A DNA stretch of 17,558 nt from an uncultured Lachnospiraceae bacterium (GCA_910577445.1 CAJTMZ010000041.1:12832-30389); one strand, 5' to 3'; counted from the first letter of the stretch, positions 1 through 8,133 are shown. Notes: generated from the sequence alone by a model not told the origin. Numbers and translations are program-made.

Positions 1-37
1 CTTCCACCGCGCCATAGTCCAAAATATTGTAAATCAT
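1..37 (-). CDS. 5' end of a GH28 / pectate-lyase-like beta-helix enzyme (partial)
   Basis: A minus-strand ATG at 37-35 lies 4 bases after an AAGGAGAG ribosome site (about 42-49). Twelve codons are visible before the window edge: MIYNILDYGAVE. A start of the form YNILDYGA, usually followed by a glycine/aspartate-rich turn, opens many bacterial polygalacturonases (GH28) and related right-handed beta-helix pectin enzymes. The start lies at the initiator with no signal peptide, so the enzyme would be cytoplasmic and act on imported oligosaccharides. It follows the binding-protein gene in the same direction, with a terminator between them, so it may be read by read-through or from its own signal. 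With only 12 residues the family call is tentative; other beta-helix proteins share this opening. Confidence 0.6.
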   Translation of the reverse strand, partial: MIYNILDYGAVE

Positions 38-49
38 TTATCTCTCCTT

Positions 50-96
50 TACAAAAACACTGCCGCAGAGGCGCGCCTGTGGCACCTCTGCGGCAG
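50..96 (-). terminator. Rho-independent terminator after the binding-protein gene
   Basis: A perfect 12-bp inverted repeat (60-71 with 85-96, arm CTGCCGCAGAGG) has a 13-base loop. Read on the minus strand it is followed by TGTTTTTG. It lies 40 bases past the stop of the solute-binding protein gene. Its T-tract abuts the ribosome site of the next gene, so it could lower but not abolish expression of that enzyme. Confidence 0.85.
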
Positions 97-136
97 CTAT
101 CACTGACTTGAGTACCGGCATCAGATAGTTATCTGA

Positions 137-1879
137 TTAATGATACTGTCCGGCATCCCATGCCGCTTTCTTCTCGTCGAGGATTTCCTGATATCCTGCA
201 TCCAGGTATTCCTGTTTCATTTCTTCATACATGGTCTCGAACTCTTCGTCGGAAGCCGCTCTGGTAACAAGCTGTACATAAGACTCTTTCCAAAGCTCTG
301 CCAGGTCGGATGAGTATTCAGCCAGAGAGTCAATCGGTACGGTAAAGCATGTGTCAGGGTCAGCTCCGTCCGCATACTTCTCCTGATATTTCAGAATATC
401 TTCAATCAGATATTCATATCCGACAGGAGCGTTCACGTAAATGATTGCTTTTCTGAATTCCTCTTCGGAATCATACTTCTTGTTGGCATTAACAAGGCAC
501 CAGTAGTCGCCGTTGTCGTTGTTGGAAAGCTTTTCTTCTCCTGTATAGCCTGTAGGAGCCTTTACGCCGTCCTTCAGTTCATAGTTCTTGCCTTCATAAC
601 CGTTCTGTAAGGTATCCAGAACATCGTCCTGGTTCATCCATTCAATGTACATCCAGGCTGCGATTCTCTCTTCGTCGGTTGCATCGGCGTTGATACCGTA
701 AATCATACCAAACGGCCAGTATTCACGCATCTGGTGTTTTCCTTCGGGAGCAAGCGCGCCGGGGTCAAGAATGGCAAGCTTAGCGTCCGGGTTGTTCTGC
801 AGCAGAGGCTGAACTACGCTGTCATAAGTACCTGCATTGATGTAGCAGCTATAAGTAGCGGCCTTGCCGGAAATAAAGTTGGCCTTTGCCTGGTTTCCGT
901 CTGTATCCAGATAGAAGTCAGGGTCAATCAGACCGTTCTGATACTGATAGTTCAGGTTTCTTAAATATTCTTTTGTAGGCTCCCAGCTAAATGCCGCAAC
1001 AGCCAAATCGGAATTAAGGGCAATGCCTTCTCTGTCGCTTAAATCTCTGAAGCTGTTATCAAAGTTGAAGGACTTGTTAAGCAACTGTCCGCCGCCTGAA
1101 CCTACGGTAGCAAATCCATAACCGGCTTCTTTGAATTTTGTAAGCATGTCATTGTACTCTTCCAGTGTGGTGGGCATTGTGATGCCAAGGTCATCCAGCC
1201 AGTCCTGACGAATCAGAGTACCGAAGTTGGAAGACAGAAGCTCGGTACGGTCGCCCATGGCAACCATCAGTTTACCGTCAATCACACCGTACTCCTCGAT
1301 GATGCCGCCCATTCTCTCCCAGAAAGAAGGTGCATAGTAAGCGATTTCATCTGCGTTCAGTTCCTGATAAGCGCCCTGTGCATAGTATGCAAGAATGTTG
1401 GGGTAATCATAGTGGAACACGAAAGTAGGCGCGCTGCCTGCGGACAGAAGCTGTGTAAAGTCCTGTACCTCAGTGGAACGTCCGATGGAGATGAACTCTA
1501 CGTTTACGTTATACTTGTCGCCAAAGTTCTCCTGAATCCATTTCGTCCAGTAGTTGTCTGTAGGATTCCAGCCTTCCCATCCTCTCTCGTAAACGGGAAC
1601 CTGAAGGGTAACTGTCTCCGGGAATCCTGCCGAATAATCCGTAAAATCTCCGGCTGCTGCCGTATCGCCTTCTGCGTCGGCGGATGCGCCGTCGTCCGCT
1701 GCCGCGTCATCTGCGGAAGTATCCTCGCTCGTTGCCGCGTCTTCTGTCGTAGCCGCGTCTGCGTTGTCGTTTCCTGCTGCATCGTTACCGCCGCCACCGC
1801 AGCCGGTAAGTGTTCCTGCAACCATTGCCATTGCCAGACCGGCAGCGGCAAGTTTTTGTAACACCGTCTTCTTTTTCAT
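137..1879 (-). CDS. Extracellular sugar-binding lipoprotein of a CUT1-type ABC importer
   Basis: This 580-residue protein would capture an oligosaccharide outside the cell and pass it to the two permeases encoded just upstream. The N-terminus is a lipoprotein signal: KKK, a hydrophobic stretch and the lipobox LTGC, with Cys27 as the lipidated residue. A low-complexity Ala/Asp/Thr/Ser/Glu linker follows (about 31-77), then the binding domain, with a start (VTLQVPVYERGWEGW) typical of LplA/YtcQ-like proteins. An AGGAGG site lies 8 bases before the ATG. It is third in the operon, 78 bases after permease 2, and a strong terminator follows. LplA-like proteins of this size usually serve complex oligosaccharides; the adjacent GH28-like start suggests a pectic ligand, which is inference. 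Confidence 0.92.
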   Translation of the reverse strand: MKKKTVLQKLAAAGLAMAMVAGTLTGCGGGGNDAAGNDNADAATTEDAATSEDTSADDAAADDGASADAEGDTAAAGDFTDYSAGFPETVTLQVPVYERGWEGWNPTDNYWTKWIQENFGDKYNVNVEFISIGRSTEVQDFTQLLSAGSAPTFVFHYDYPNILAYYAQGAYQELNADEIAYYAPSFWERMGGIIEEYGVIDGKLMVAMGDRTELLSSNFGTLIRQDWLDDLGITMPTTLEEYNDMLTKFKEAGYGFATVGSGGGQLLNKSFNFDNSFRDLSDREGIALNSDLAVAAFSWEPTKEYLRNLNYQYQNGLIDPDFYLDTDGNQAKANFISGKAATYSCYINAGTYDSVVQPLLQNNPDAKLAILDPGALAPEGKHQMREYWPFGMIYGINADATDEERIAAWMYIEWMNQDDVLDTLQNGYEGKNYELKDGVKAPTGYTGEEKLSNNDNGDYWCLVNANKKYDSEEEFRKAIIYVNAPVGYEYLIEDILKYQEKYADGADPDTCFTVPIDSLAEYSSDLAELWKESYVQLVTRAASDEEFETMYEEMKQEYLDAGYQEILDEKKAAWDAGQYH

Positions 1880-1957
1880 TACTTTTCCTCCTGTTTTTTT
1901 GTCCGCTTTCGCTGTTATTTATAGCAACCGCTCCATGCGGGTACTACCATGTGATAA

Positions 1958-2869
1958 TTAACCTTTTACCGCTCCAATCATGGTTCCCTGTACAAAGTAC
2001 TTCTGTACGAAAGGATATACCAGGATAATCGGAACCGTCGCAAACACGATACATGCCGCTTTTAAGATTTCCGGGTCTGTCACTGTGGAAACCGCCACAT
2101 CATTGATGGAACCCTGAATACTTTCCGTTGCAGCCACAATTAAATAATAGAGTTTTAACTGCAGAGGACGCATCGCCGTGTTCTGCTTGATATAAAACAT
2201 CGCGTCGCTGTAGGTGTTCCAGCGGCCTACTGCGTAGAATAGGGTAAGCGTTGCGAGAATCGGCTTGGATAAGGGAAGCACAATCTTTCCAAGGATGGTG
2301 TAATGATTGGCCCCGTCAATCAGCGCGGATTCCACCAGACTGTCGGGAATACTGGATTCCAGCGAGTTTTTCATAATAACCAGATTATATGCGCTGAACG
2401 CAAGGGGAAGTACCAGAGAAGCCATTTTCTCAAGCATTCCCAGCCTGTTCATCAGAATATAGTCAGGAATCATTCCGCCCTGAAAATACATGGTAAAGAT
2501 GAACAAAAGGGTAAACACCTTGCGGCCCCGCAGCGTCTTTCTGGAAAGCGGGTAAGCCGCGCATACCGTAATTATCATACCCATCAGGGTAAACAATACC
2601 GTCATCAGCACCGTAACGCCGAAAGAAACGATAAAGGAATTGTCGTTAAATACCTTCTGGTAAGCCTCCGCTGTAAATCCTTTGGGCCACAGAACAACCT
2701 GTTTTGCAATTACATACGCTTCCGAGCTGAGTGATTTCGCTATTACATGGATATAGGGAAGTACGCAGGTCAGGGATACCAGTGTAATAAAGGCATATAT
2801 TAAAATGTTGATGACAACACTGCCATTGCCGATTTTGGCTGTTTTCGTTTTAGCTGCTTGCTTTGCCAT
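1958..2869 (-). CDS. Sugar ABC transporter permease, YtcP/LplC type
   Basis: A 303-residue inner-membrane permease, second of a pair forming the importer channel. About six hydrophobic segments are visible, the first near 19-40. The EAA loop that docks the ATPase is at about 180-199 (ESALIDGANHYTILGKIVLP). The frame stays open to 2932, but that would overlap the previous gene by 50 bases. The ATG at 2869 follows AAGGAGG with 8 bases of spacing and starts 13 bases after the stop of permease 1, so I take that start. No ATPase is encoded nearby; CUT1 importers of this group commonly borrow a shared MsmX/UgpC-type ATPase from elsewhere in the chromosome. Confidence 0.92.
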   Translation of the reverse strand: MAKQAAKTKTAKIGNGSVVINILIYAFITLVSLTCVLPYIHVIAKSLSSEAYVIAKQVVLWPKGFTAEAYQKVFNDNSFIVSFGVTVLMTVLFTLMGMIITVCAAYPLSRKTLRGRKVFTLLFIFTMYFQGGMIPDYILMNRLGMLEKMASLVLPLAFSAYNLVIMKNSLESSIPDSLVESALIDGANHYTILGKIVLPLSKPILATLTLFYAVGRWNTYSDAMFYIKQNTAMRPLQLKLYYLIVAATESIQGSINDVAVSTVTDPEILKAACIVFATVPIILVYPFVQKYFVQGTMIGAVKG

Positions 2870-2882
2870 TTGCTCTCCCTCC

Positions 2883-3839
2883 TTATACCAGACCGTCTTC
2901 GCCAAGCTTCTTGGAAATCCAGTCGGAGCCAAGCACTAACGCCAGGCCGATAACTGACTGGAACAGGCCAAGGGCTGTTGACTGGCTGAACTTCATGTCC
3001 TGAATACCCCATTGATAAACCAGAACAGGAATTGTCATGGTATATTCCGTGGTGGCGTAATTCATAAGAGCCATAATACGTTCGAAAGAACCGCCCATAA
3101 TCTTACCGAGCTGCATAATCAGAAGGATTACGATGGTGCTTCTGATACAGGGGAGCGTTACGTTCATCATCTGCTGCCAGCGGTTTGCTCCGTCCACTCT
3201 TGCCGCTTCATATAATTCCGAATTGACGGAAGTGATGGAAGCAAGGTATATGATGGTTCCCCACCCCATGGACTGCCACGCTCCTATTATTATGTAAGTA
3301 ATCAGCCAGTTGGTGTCTTCCTGAAGGAAGTTGATTGGCGTTCCTCCCGCGTTCTGAATCAACGCGTTGACAACGCCCGTGTTAACCGAAAACAACTGAT
3401 ATACCAGTCCGCCGATGATAACCCATGAAAGGAAGTGCGGCAGATAAAGAAGCGTCTGGGTTACCTTCTTAAAGGCGATATTCTTTATTTCATTTAACAT
3501 AAGAGCCAGAATAATCGGCATCGGGAATCCCACTATCAGGTCAAGAACATTCAGCAGCAGGGTGTTTCTGAGTGATTTCAGAAAATTTCTGTGGCCGAAT
3601 ACTTTTGCGAATATTTCAAATCCAACCCACTCCCCTCCAAAAAAACCGTCTCTAATCTTCCAGTCTTTAAATGCGATTTGCAGCCAGGCCATCGGAACAT
3701 ACTTGAAGATAAAGCAAAATATAATAGGTATCAGCAGCAGTGAGTAGAGCTGCCAGTCCCTTTTGAAACAGTCCTTAAAAGGCTTCTGCTTCTTTCTGGC
3801 TTCTTTTAGAGCCAGCTTTTTCATAGTTGCATCACTCAT
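2883..3839 (-). CDS. Sugar ABC transporter permease, LplB type
   Basis: A 318-residue membrane protein and first gene of the importer operon. A basic cytoplasmic N-terminus (about 1-28) precedes the first helix (31-50). The RDWQLYSLLLIPIIFCFIF opening is typical of LplB-like permeases. The EAA docking loop sits near 211-230 (EAARVDGANRWQQMMNVTLP). A GAAGGGA ribosome site precedes the ATG at 3839. A second in-frame ATG at codon 6 is possible but less well placed. Transcription probably begins near 3950, leaving a leader of about 110 bases. The pair with the YtcP-type gene, separated by only 13 bases, makes an obligate heterodimeric channel very likely. Confidence 0.92.
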   Translation of the reverse strand: MSDATMKKLALKEARKKQKPFKDCFKRDWQLYSLLLIPIIFCFIFKYVPMAWLQIAFKDWKIRDGFFGGEWVGFEIFAKVFGHRNFLKSLRNTLLLNVLDLIVGFPMPIILALMLNEIKNIAFKKVTQTLLYLPHFLSWVIIGGLVYQLFSVNTGVVNALIQNAGGTPINFLQEDTNWLITYIIIGAWQSMGWGTIIYLASITSVNSELYEAARVDGANRWQQMMNVTLPCIRSTIVILLIMQLGKIMGGSFERIMALMNYATTEYTMTIPVLVYQWGIQDMKFSQSTALGLFQSVIGLALVLGSDWISKKLGEDGLV

Positions 3840-3956
3840 GGACTTCTCTTCCCTTCTTAAATATTGATAATCTCCGGCACAGTTCTTTCAATGGTTTTGC
3901 TTTCACGCATCCGGGCTTATCTTCCCGCCGTGCCTTTATACATTTTTTATAATTTT

Positions 3957-3984
3957 AGTATAAAGATTCTAATTTTTTTGTAAA
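3957..3984 (-). promoter_or_regulatory. Sigma-A promoter of the importer operon
   Basis: On the minus strand, -35 TTTACA (3979-3984) and -10 TATACT (3957-3962) are separated by 16 bases. The start point would be near 3950. It is the best-matching pair in the AT-rich gap before the LplB-type gene. Confidence 0.65.
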
Positions 3985-3992
3985 CGTTCACT
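3979..3992. promoter_or_regulatory. cre-like catabolite repression site over the -35
   Basis: TGTAAACGTTCACT matches the CcpA consensus TGWAANCGNTNWCA at every fixed position except the last. It covers the -35 hexamer of the importer promoter, a placement where CcpA-HPr(Ser-P) binding would block polymerase. No CcpA gene is in the window; it would be encoded elsewhere. Confidence 0.6.
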
Positions 3993-4021
3993 TCTGATGC
4001 AGTACTTCATTTTTGGCCATA

Positions 4022-4052
4022 AGAAAAAAGCCTTGATTTTACCGGCTTTTCT
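4022..4052 (-). terminator. Terminator downstream of the AraC-type regulator
   Basis: The stem AAAAGCC/GGCTTTT (4026-4032 with 4044-4050) has an 11-base loop and on the minus strand runs into TTTTTTCTT. It lies about 155 bases past the stop of the regulator gene and just upstream of the importer promoter, so it insulates the two units. Confidence 0.65.
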
Positions 4053-4207
4053 CTGTTTGTCTTTCAATTATTCTTTTTTTATTTTATGGAATTTAATTCC
4101 ATTTTTTAAGTTTTTTTCCTGATTTCCTCCTTCTTTAAAGACAAATTTAAATATCAAAGTCAAAATCAATAGTGCAAATTGTCCCTAAACGTGCCAAAAG
4201 GCAGTTC
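4053..4207. other. AT-rich gap with a 17-bp palindrome
   Basis: Together with the promoter and terminator described separately, this completes the 368-base gap between the regulator and the importer operon. It is strongly AT-rich, with long T runs on the plus strand. It holds one near-perfect palindrome, ATGGAATT-T-AATTCCAT at 4086-4102. No ORF or RNA gene is recognisable. It would form part of the 3' untranslated region of the regulator mRNA. Confidence 0.5.
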
Positions 4208-6553
4208 TCATTTGTCAACTTTTCTAAGGCTGTTGGGCGTCATCCCCTCATACTTCTTGAAAAACCTGTTCAGGCTCTGTACGTTATGGTAGCCTACCTG
4301 CTCCGCGATATCCGTAAGCTTTTTGTCCGTGGTTATCAGAAGCTCCTTTGCCTCGTTGATACGGCAGCGGTTGATATAGTCCGAAAGGCTGGTATCGCCC
4401 TTTTCCCGCATCACATGCCGCATATGAGAATAGCTGATTCCCATTTTACCCGCCGCTTCCTCAAAGTCAATGTCCTCCCGGTAATGGCTATCCAGAAAGG
4501 AAAGAATCCTCTCGTAAAGCTGTTCTTCCTCCTTTTCTTCCTCATTGTCCGTCAGATGCTCCTGTATGCGTATCACGAAATCTTTTACAAAGTCCTCTAT
4601 TTCCTCAATGGTGTCGAGTTCCGCAATGGTGGTGTAAACCTTTCTCCCGTTTCCCAGAAATCTGGAAATCTGCACTCTCTCACCTACCAGCGTTTTGATA
4701 ACGCTTCCGACCAACTGCTGGTAGATAAGAACCACATTATCATAGGATATGTCCTCAATGGCCAGGATTTTTTCACGGACCGCCGTAAGCTCCTCCAGCA
4801 CAGCATCCATGTTGTGAAGCTTTATGTTATTGATTATCCTTCTCTCGCTGTCGTAAGGATAATGATAATGCTCGCTCTCATTCATACGGTCACGCCAGAA
4901 AATTATCTGATTTTTTCCCGCGATAATACGGTGTTTCACCGCCTTGGTGGCCTCCTCCATTCCTTCGCTCAAATCCCTGATATCCCCGTGGACCGTACTG
5001 ACGCCGATTGTCATGGTATAACCAAACACCTTTTTCAGTTCTTCCTTAATAAGCGCAATCCTCTCAAGAATAAAACCGGTCACCCTCTTCTGGTCATAAG
5101 TTTTAATATTCAGCACCGTCACGCAGGTAGTGGAACGGAAATAGACCGTCTTTGCCACATAGCCTTCCCCTTCCAGAAAACGGGAAAATATTTCTTCAAT
5201 CTGGAGAAAATAATACATTCTCTCGTCCCAGTTGTAATTTCGTAAAAGCTCGCTTCCTCCGTCCACCCCGGCGAACAGAACAATGAAATGACCGTATGGA
5301 AACAACGCGTCCAGATTTTCCTTTTTCTTGTCGCCGTCCAGCGTTCCCGACAGGATTTCCCTGAGCATGAGCCGCTCCGTGTCCGAATTTCTCGCTTCCA
5401 GCATATTGTGGATTTGCCCCTCTTCCGCCTTCATTTTCTCAAAGGCTTCCCGGAGATAATAAATTTCATTTTTAGGCCCTTCGCGTTTTGCTTCGCCCAC
5501 AGACATGTCCTTTCTGATTGCTCCGATAAGATTCCTGAATGGCCGGAACAGCCAGTAAAAAACAGCCACCACCAGGAAAAGTCCGGCTGCAATGGCGGCC
5601 ATAATCACTATCATCCCCTGATAGGATATGGTTTTTGCCCCCCGCATCACGTCTTCCAGATTATAGGTAGCCACATAAGTCCAGTTATTGGCATTGGATT
5701 TCCGGTACGCGCATAAATACCGGATTCCCTCATATTCGTAATCAAAATACCCTCTTTTCAGTCCCGATTCGGCAATGGCGTCGACTATCTTTTTTTCTTC
5801 CTCCCCCGCCGGCGAAAGCGCTTTGGAAGGATGGCATATGATATTGTTGTTTTCATCCAGAATATAACACACGCCCAGGGACTGTTCCGCCGGATTTATA
5901 AAATCGCTGAGCTTTGACATGTAGAGATTACAGACCACCGTACCGCCGTCGGAAGAAATCAGGGGATTGATGGAATAGACGTAAGTAAGCACGGATACCT
6001 TATTCTGAAGCGTTCCCACCGTCTCGTCGTCTTTCGGTATCTCGTCACCGTGAAGATTTCTGGCAATCCACTTTCCCTGGATCCCCTTCTTAAGCCCGAA
6101 GTTCTCCTCCAAAAGCCAGCCCAAAGAAGCATAGTTTTCCACCTTGCACACGCCTTTATCCGTGGAAATCACATAGTCGGAGCCGTCTCCCAGATAAAGG
6201 CAGGACTGCACCATCTTTTCCGTCCCAAAAACCCTGTCAAGATAATCAAGTCCGTTCCATACCGCCTTAATCCTGCTCATATCGGTACCGATTGTTCGGT
6301 AGTAGGCCACATCCGATAAGCCCTTGCAGGCGGAATTATTGGCAAACTGAATCACATTTCTGGTATAGCCCCCAAGGACAAGTTCCGTCATGCTGCTGAC
6401 GGATTCCAGATTATCCAGTTTTGACATTGCGATATTTTCTTCCGAATACTGCGCCGCATTATTTAACACATGATAGGAAATCAATGCGGTAGGGATTATT
6501 AACACGCACAGAATTGCCAGTATGCTCTGTCCTAAAATAGAAATCCTCTTCAC
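4208..6553 (-). CDS. Membrane sensor-regulator with C-terminal AraC DNA-binding domain (YesN-like)
   Basis: A single-chain sensor and transcription factor of 781 residues. Helix 1 is at about 5-26, followed by an extracytoplasmic sensing region (about 27-312) of Cache-like length, and helix 2 at about 313-336. A cytoplasmic middle region contains a stretch resembling the degenerate GGDEF-like domain of this group (about 415-560). The AraC domain is C-terminal (about 676-781), with the two helix-turn-helix units around DIDFEEAAGKMGISYSHMRH and KLTDIAEQVGYHNVQSLNRF. Such proteins typically sense an extracellular sugar or its binding protein and activate a nearby importer operon. A GTG start at 6553 is chosen because AGGAGG lies 9 bases upstream. 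It is third after the deacetylase and the unknown gene. Confidence 0.9.
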   Translation of the reverse strand: MKRISILGQSILAILCVLIIPTALISYHVLNNAAQYSEENIAMSKLDNLESVSSMTELVLGGYTRNVIQFANNSACKGLSDVAYYRTIGTDMSRIKAVWNGLDYLDRVFGTEKMVQSCLYLGDGSDYVISTDKGVCKVENYASLGWLLEENFGLKKGIQGKWIARNLHGDEIPKDDETVGTLQNKVSVLTYVYSINPLISSDGGTVVCNLYMSKLSDFINPAEQSLGVCYILDENNNIICHPSKALSPAGEEEKKIVDAIAESGLKRGYFDYEYEGIRYLCAYRKSNANNWTYVATYNLEDVMRGAKTISYQGMIVIMAAIAAGLFLVVAVFYWLFRPFRNLIGAIRKDMSVGEAKREGPKNEIYYLREAFEKMKAEEGQIHNMLEARNSDTERLMLREILSGTLDGDKKKENLDALFPYGHFIVLFAGVDGGSELLRNYNWDERMYYFLQIEEIFSRFLEGEGYVAKTVYFRSTTCVTVLNIKTYDQKRVTGFILERIALIKEELKKVFGYTMTIGVSTVHGDIRDLSEGMEEATKAVKHRIIAGKNQIIFWRDRMNESEHYHYPYDSERRIINNIKLHNMDAVLEELTAVREKILAIEDISYDNVVLIYQQLVGSVIKTLVGERVQISRFLGNGRKVYTTIAELDTIEEIEDFVKDFVIRIQEHLTDNEEEKEEEQLYERILSFLDSHYREDIDFEEAAGKMGISYSHMRHVMREKGDTSLSDYINRCRINEAKELLITTDKKLTDIAEQVGYHNVQSLNRFFKKYEGMTPNSLRKVDK

Positions 6554-6562
6554 TTTACGCTT

Positions 6563-6568
6563 CCTCCT
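6563..6568 (-). promoter_or_regulatory. Ribosome binding site that sets the regulator start at a GTG
   Basis: A perfect AGGAGG lies 9 bases before GTG at 6553-6551. A longer frame from the GTG at 6574 would place this site inside the coding region at codons 3-4, so the shorter product beginning (M)KRISILGQ is preferred. Confidence 0.75.
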
Positions 6569-6609
6569 GCACACAGCTTATCGGTATCCGCCGTCCTGTC
6601 CTCATACCT

Positions 6610-7281
6610 CTATCCATTCACACGGGAAATTCTCCTATCCGCCAGAAGAATCGGCTCAATCACCAGAAAATTGTCGCCTCCCGCCTTTTCCCTGTCAAAA
6701 TGGCTTTCCGGGTTTTCCGCTATCCAGCCCGCCAGCGCCTTCGATTCGGCGTTCTTATCCCCGCACAGATTCACGTTGGTTCTGGGCTCCTCATAATAGG
6801 AAAAAAGAATGTTTTCATGCAGCGCAATACACTGGTATTTATCGCCCGCGTGCCTGCCCTCGTCCACAATCGCCTTGTGCCAGTAGGTATAGGAAAAAAT
6901 CTTATCCGGGTACAGAAAGGCTATCCTGCCTATTTTCGTTTTCTCTCCCACTCTCTCCCTTTCCCACTCTTCCGGCTCGCCGGGAATACTGTGGTGAAAG
7001 ATATGGTACATTAACGCCCAGGGGGTTTTTCCTTCTTCCTCGGGCCACATTTCCAGAAGAGGCATCAGCGCTCCCGAAAAGTCATTCGGGCCAATCCCCT
7101 CCTCCAGAGCTTCATAATATAAAAAGCACATCCTTTTATAACGGTAAAGATAAACGGCTAACAGCTTTTTCCCGTCAATAAACGCCTTTACGTCTTCGCG
7201 CACTTCCAAAAGAGCGTCCATAAGACGCTCCGGCGTCACGTCGCTCTTTAAACAGCCTCTGTACTGGTGTCTTGTTATCAT
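6610..7281 (-). CDS. Uncharacterised 223-residue protein in the sugar locus
   Basis: I do not recognise a named family. The protein is soluble, with no signal peptide or membrane helix, and rich in aromatic residues. It appears to have two halves. The first (about 1-105) carries YLYRYKRMCFLYYEAL and ends in a Trp/Pro-rich segment. The second (about 113-175) carries IAFLYPDKIFSYTYWHKAIV and a KYQCIALHENILFSYYEEP stretch. The paired pattern of strand plus YY/SY is loosely reminiscent of ferredoxin-like dimeric alpha/beta proteins such as mutarotases; that is a guess. ATG 7281 follows GGGGAGG and starts 22 bases after the deacetylase stop, so the two are translated together. The earlier in-frame start at 7404 would overlap the deacetylase by 100 bases. 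Confidence 0.75.
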   Translation of the reverse strand: MITRHQYRGCLKSDVTPERLMDALLEVREDVKAFIDGKKLLAVYLYRYKRMCFLYYEALEEGIGPNDFSGALMPLLEMWPEEEGKTPWALMYHIFHHSIPGEPEEWERERVGEKTKIGRIAFLYPDKIFSYTYWHKAIVDEGRHAGDKYQCIALHENILFSYYEEPRTNVNLCGDKNAESKALAGWIAENPESHFDREKAGGDNFLVIEPILLADRRISRVNG

Positions 7282-7303
7282 AGCCTCCCCTTTCCGTCCG
7301 TCA

Positions 7304-8101
7304 TCAGATAATTTCAACTGTTTTTCCGCCGGGAACTTCATAAAAATCCCCGTCCGCGCAAATCCAGATGCTCTGCGCCCCCGGATTGTAAACCAGATTT
7401 CCATCCACGGTAAACTTCAGGTTCTTTGCCGTTTTCATATAGTCTGCAATCTCAATATTCGTGGCGTACCAGATATCCTCCCTGCCGCCCGCCATACGGC
7501 AGAAATTCTCCATCAGCTCCCAGTTGCCGTCCTGTGTAAATTCGTAGCTGTGTCCCCATACATACATTAAATACAGATACTGAGTCTTATTTAAAGCGCA
7601 GAACCGCTCCCCATTCTCCATCAGCCTGTGGTTGTGGTGGCAGGTGGCTTTCCATGTAAGGAAATTCTCCGGCATGGCAAAATCATCCGTATCCCCTACT
7701 ATCCGGCTGTACTCAATCCCAAGGCCGGGAAGAAGCTTTACAATTTCTTCATTATAAGAGCCGTTGGGATAGGACATTCCCCGCACCGGGTAGCCCGCGA
7801 TTTTTTCAAGCGCCCTTCTGTCCTCAAGAACCTGAAGCGCCACCTGTTCTATGGGACAGCGCGCAATGGTGGGATGGGTCACCGTATGACAGGAAATCTC
7901 ATGCCCTTTGTAAAGTTCCCTGTATTCCTCCTGCGGAATCCGCCCCGGCGTCCTTAATCCCGAATTTAAATGGAAGGTTCCCTTAATCCCGTACCGGTTA
8001 AACATTTCCACCAGCTTACGGTCCTCCTCCCTGCCGTCGTCATAGCTCATGGTCAGCGCCTTGTGCTTCCCCCCCGGAAAGCAGATGTATATCGTTTTCA
8101 T
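7304..8101 (-). CDS. Intracellular polysaccharide deacetylase-family protein (NodB / CE4 fold)
   Basis: A 265-residue metal-dependent deacetylase, likely removing acetyl groups from sugars. NodB motif 1 is TMSYDDG with Asp21 and Asp22. Motif 2 is HTVTHP with metal ligands His72 and His76. Motif 3 is MSYPNGSY (109-116). A late conserved segment, VWGHSYEF, provides His184. There is no signal peptide or membrane anchor, unlike peptidoglycan deacetylases, so it should work in the cytoplasm, perhaps on an imported acetylated oligosaccharide. About 35 C-terminal residues after 228 look like a small beta appendix. A GGAGG site lies about 9 bases before the ATG. It is first of a three-gene unit with the unknown protein and the AraC-type regulator. 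The substrate is not shown by the sequence. Confidence 0.88.
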   Translation of the reverse strand: MKTIYICFPGGKHKALTMSYDDGREEDRKLVEMFNRYGIKGTFHLNSGLRTPGRIPQEEYRELYKGHEISCHTVTHPTIARCPIEQVALQVLEDRRALEKIAGYPVRGMSYPNGSYNEEIVKLLPGLGIEYSRIVGDTDDFAMPENFLTWKATCHHNHRLMENGERFCALNKTQYLYLMYVWGHSYEFTQDGNWELMENFCRMAGGREDIWYATNIEIADYMKTAKNLKFTVDGNLVYNPGAQSIWICADGDFYEVPGGKTVEII

Positions 8102-8133
8102 CCAAATCGTCCTCCGTTAATTTCCTCTAATAT

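Noticed and set aside
1412..1861. Cys/Val/Arg-rich plus-strand frame opposite the lipoprotein linker
   Set aside because: Its composition results from the repetitive Ala/Asp/Thr linker codons on the other strand.
1880..1957. Possible hairpin between permease 2 and the binding protein
   Set aside because: Only a short CCGC/GCGG stem is seen, with no T-tract, so no terminator or processing site can be claimed.
4172..5245. Long plus-strand open frame (357 codons) opposite the AraC-type regulator
   Set aside because: It is the mirror of the AraC and middle domains of a recognisable gene; no start signal and no family features.
5819..5828. AAAGCGCTTT palindrome resembling the GH2 operator core
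   Set aside because: It lies inside the AraC-type coding region and shares only the AGCGCT centre, so chance is the simplest explanation.
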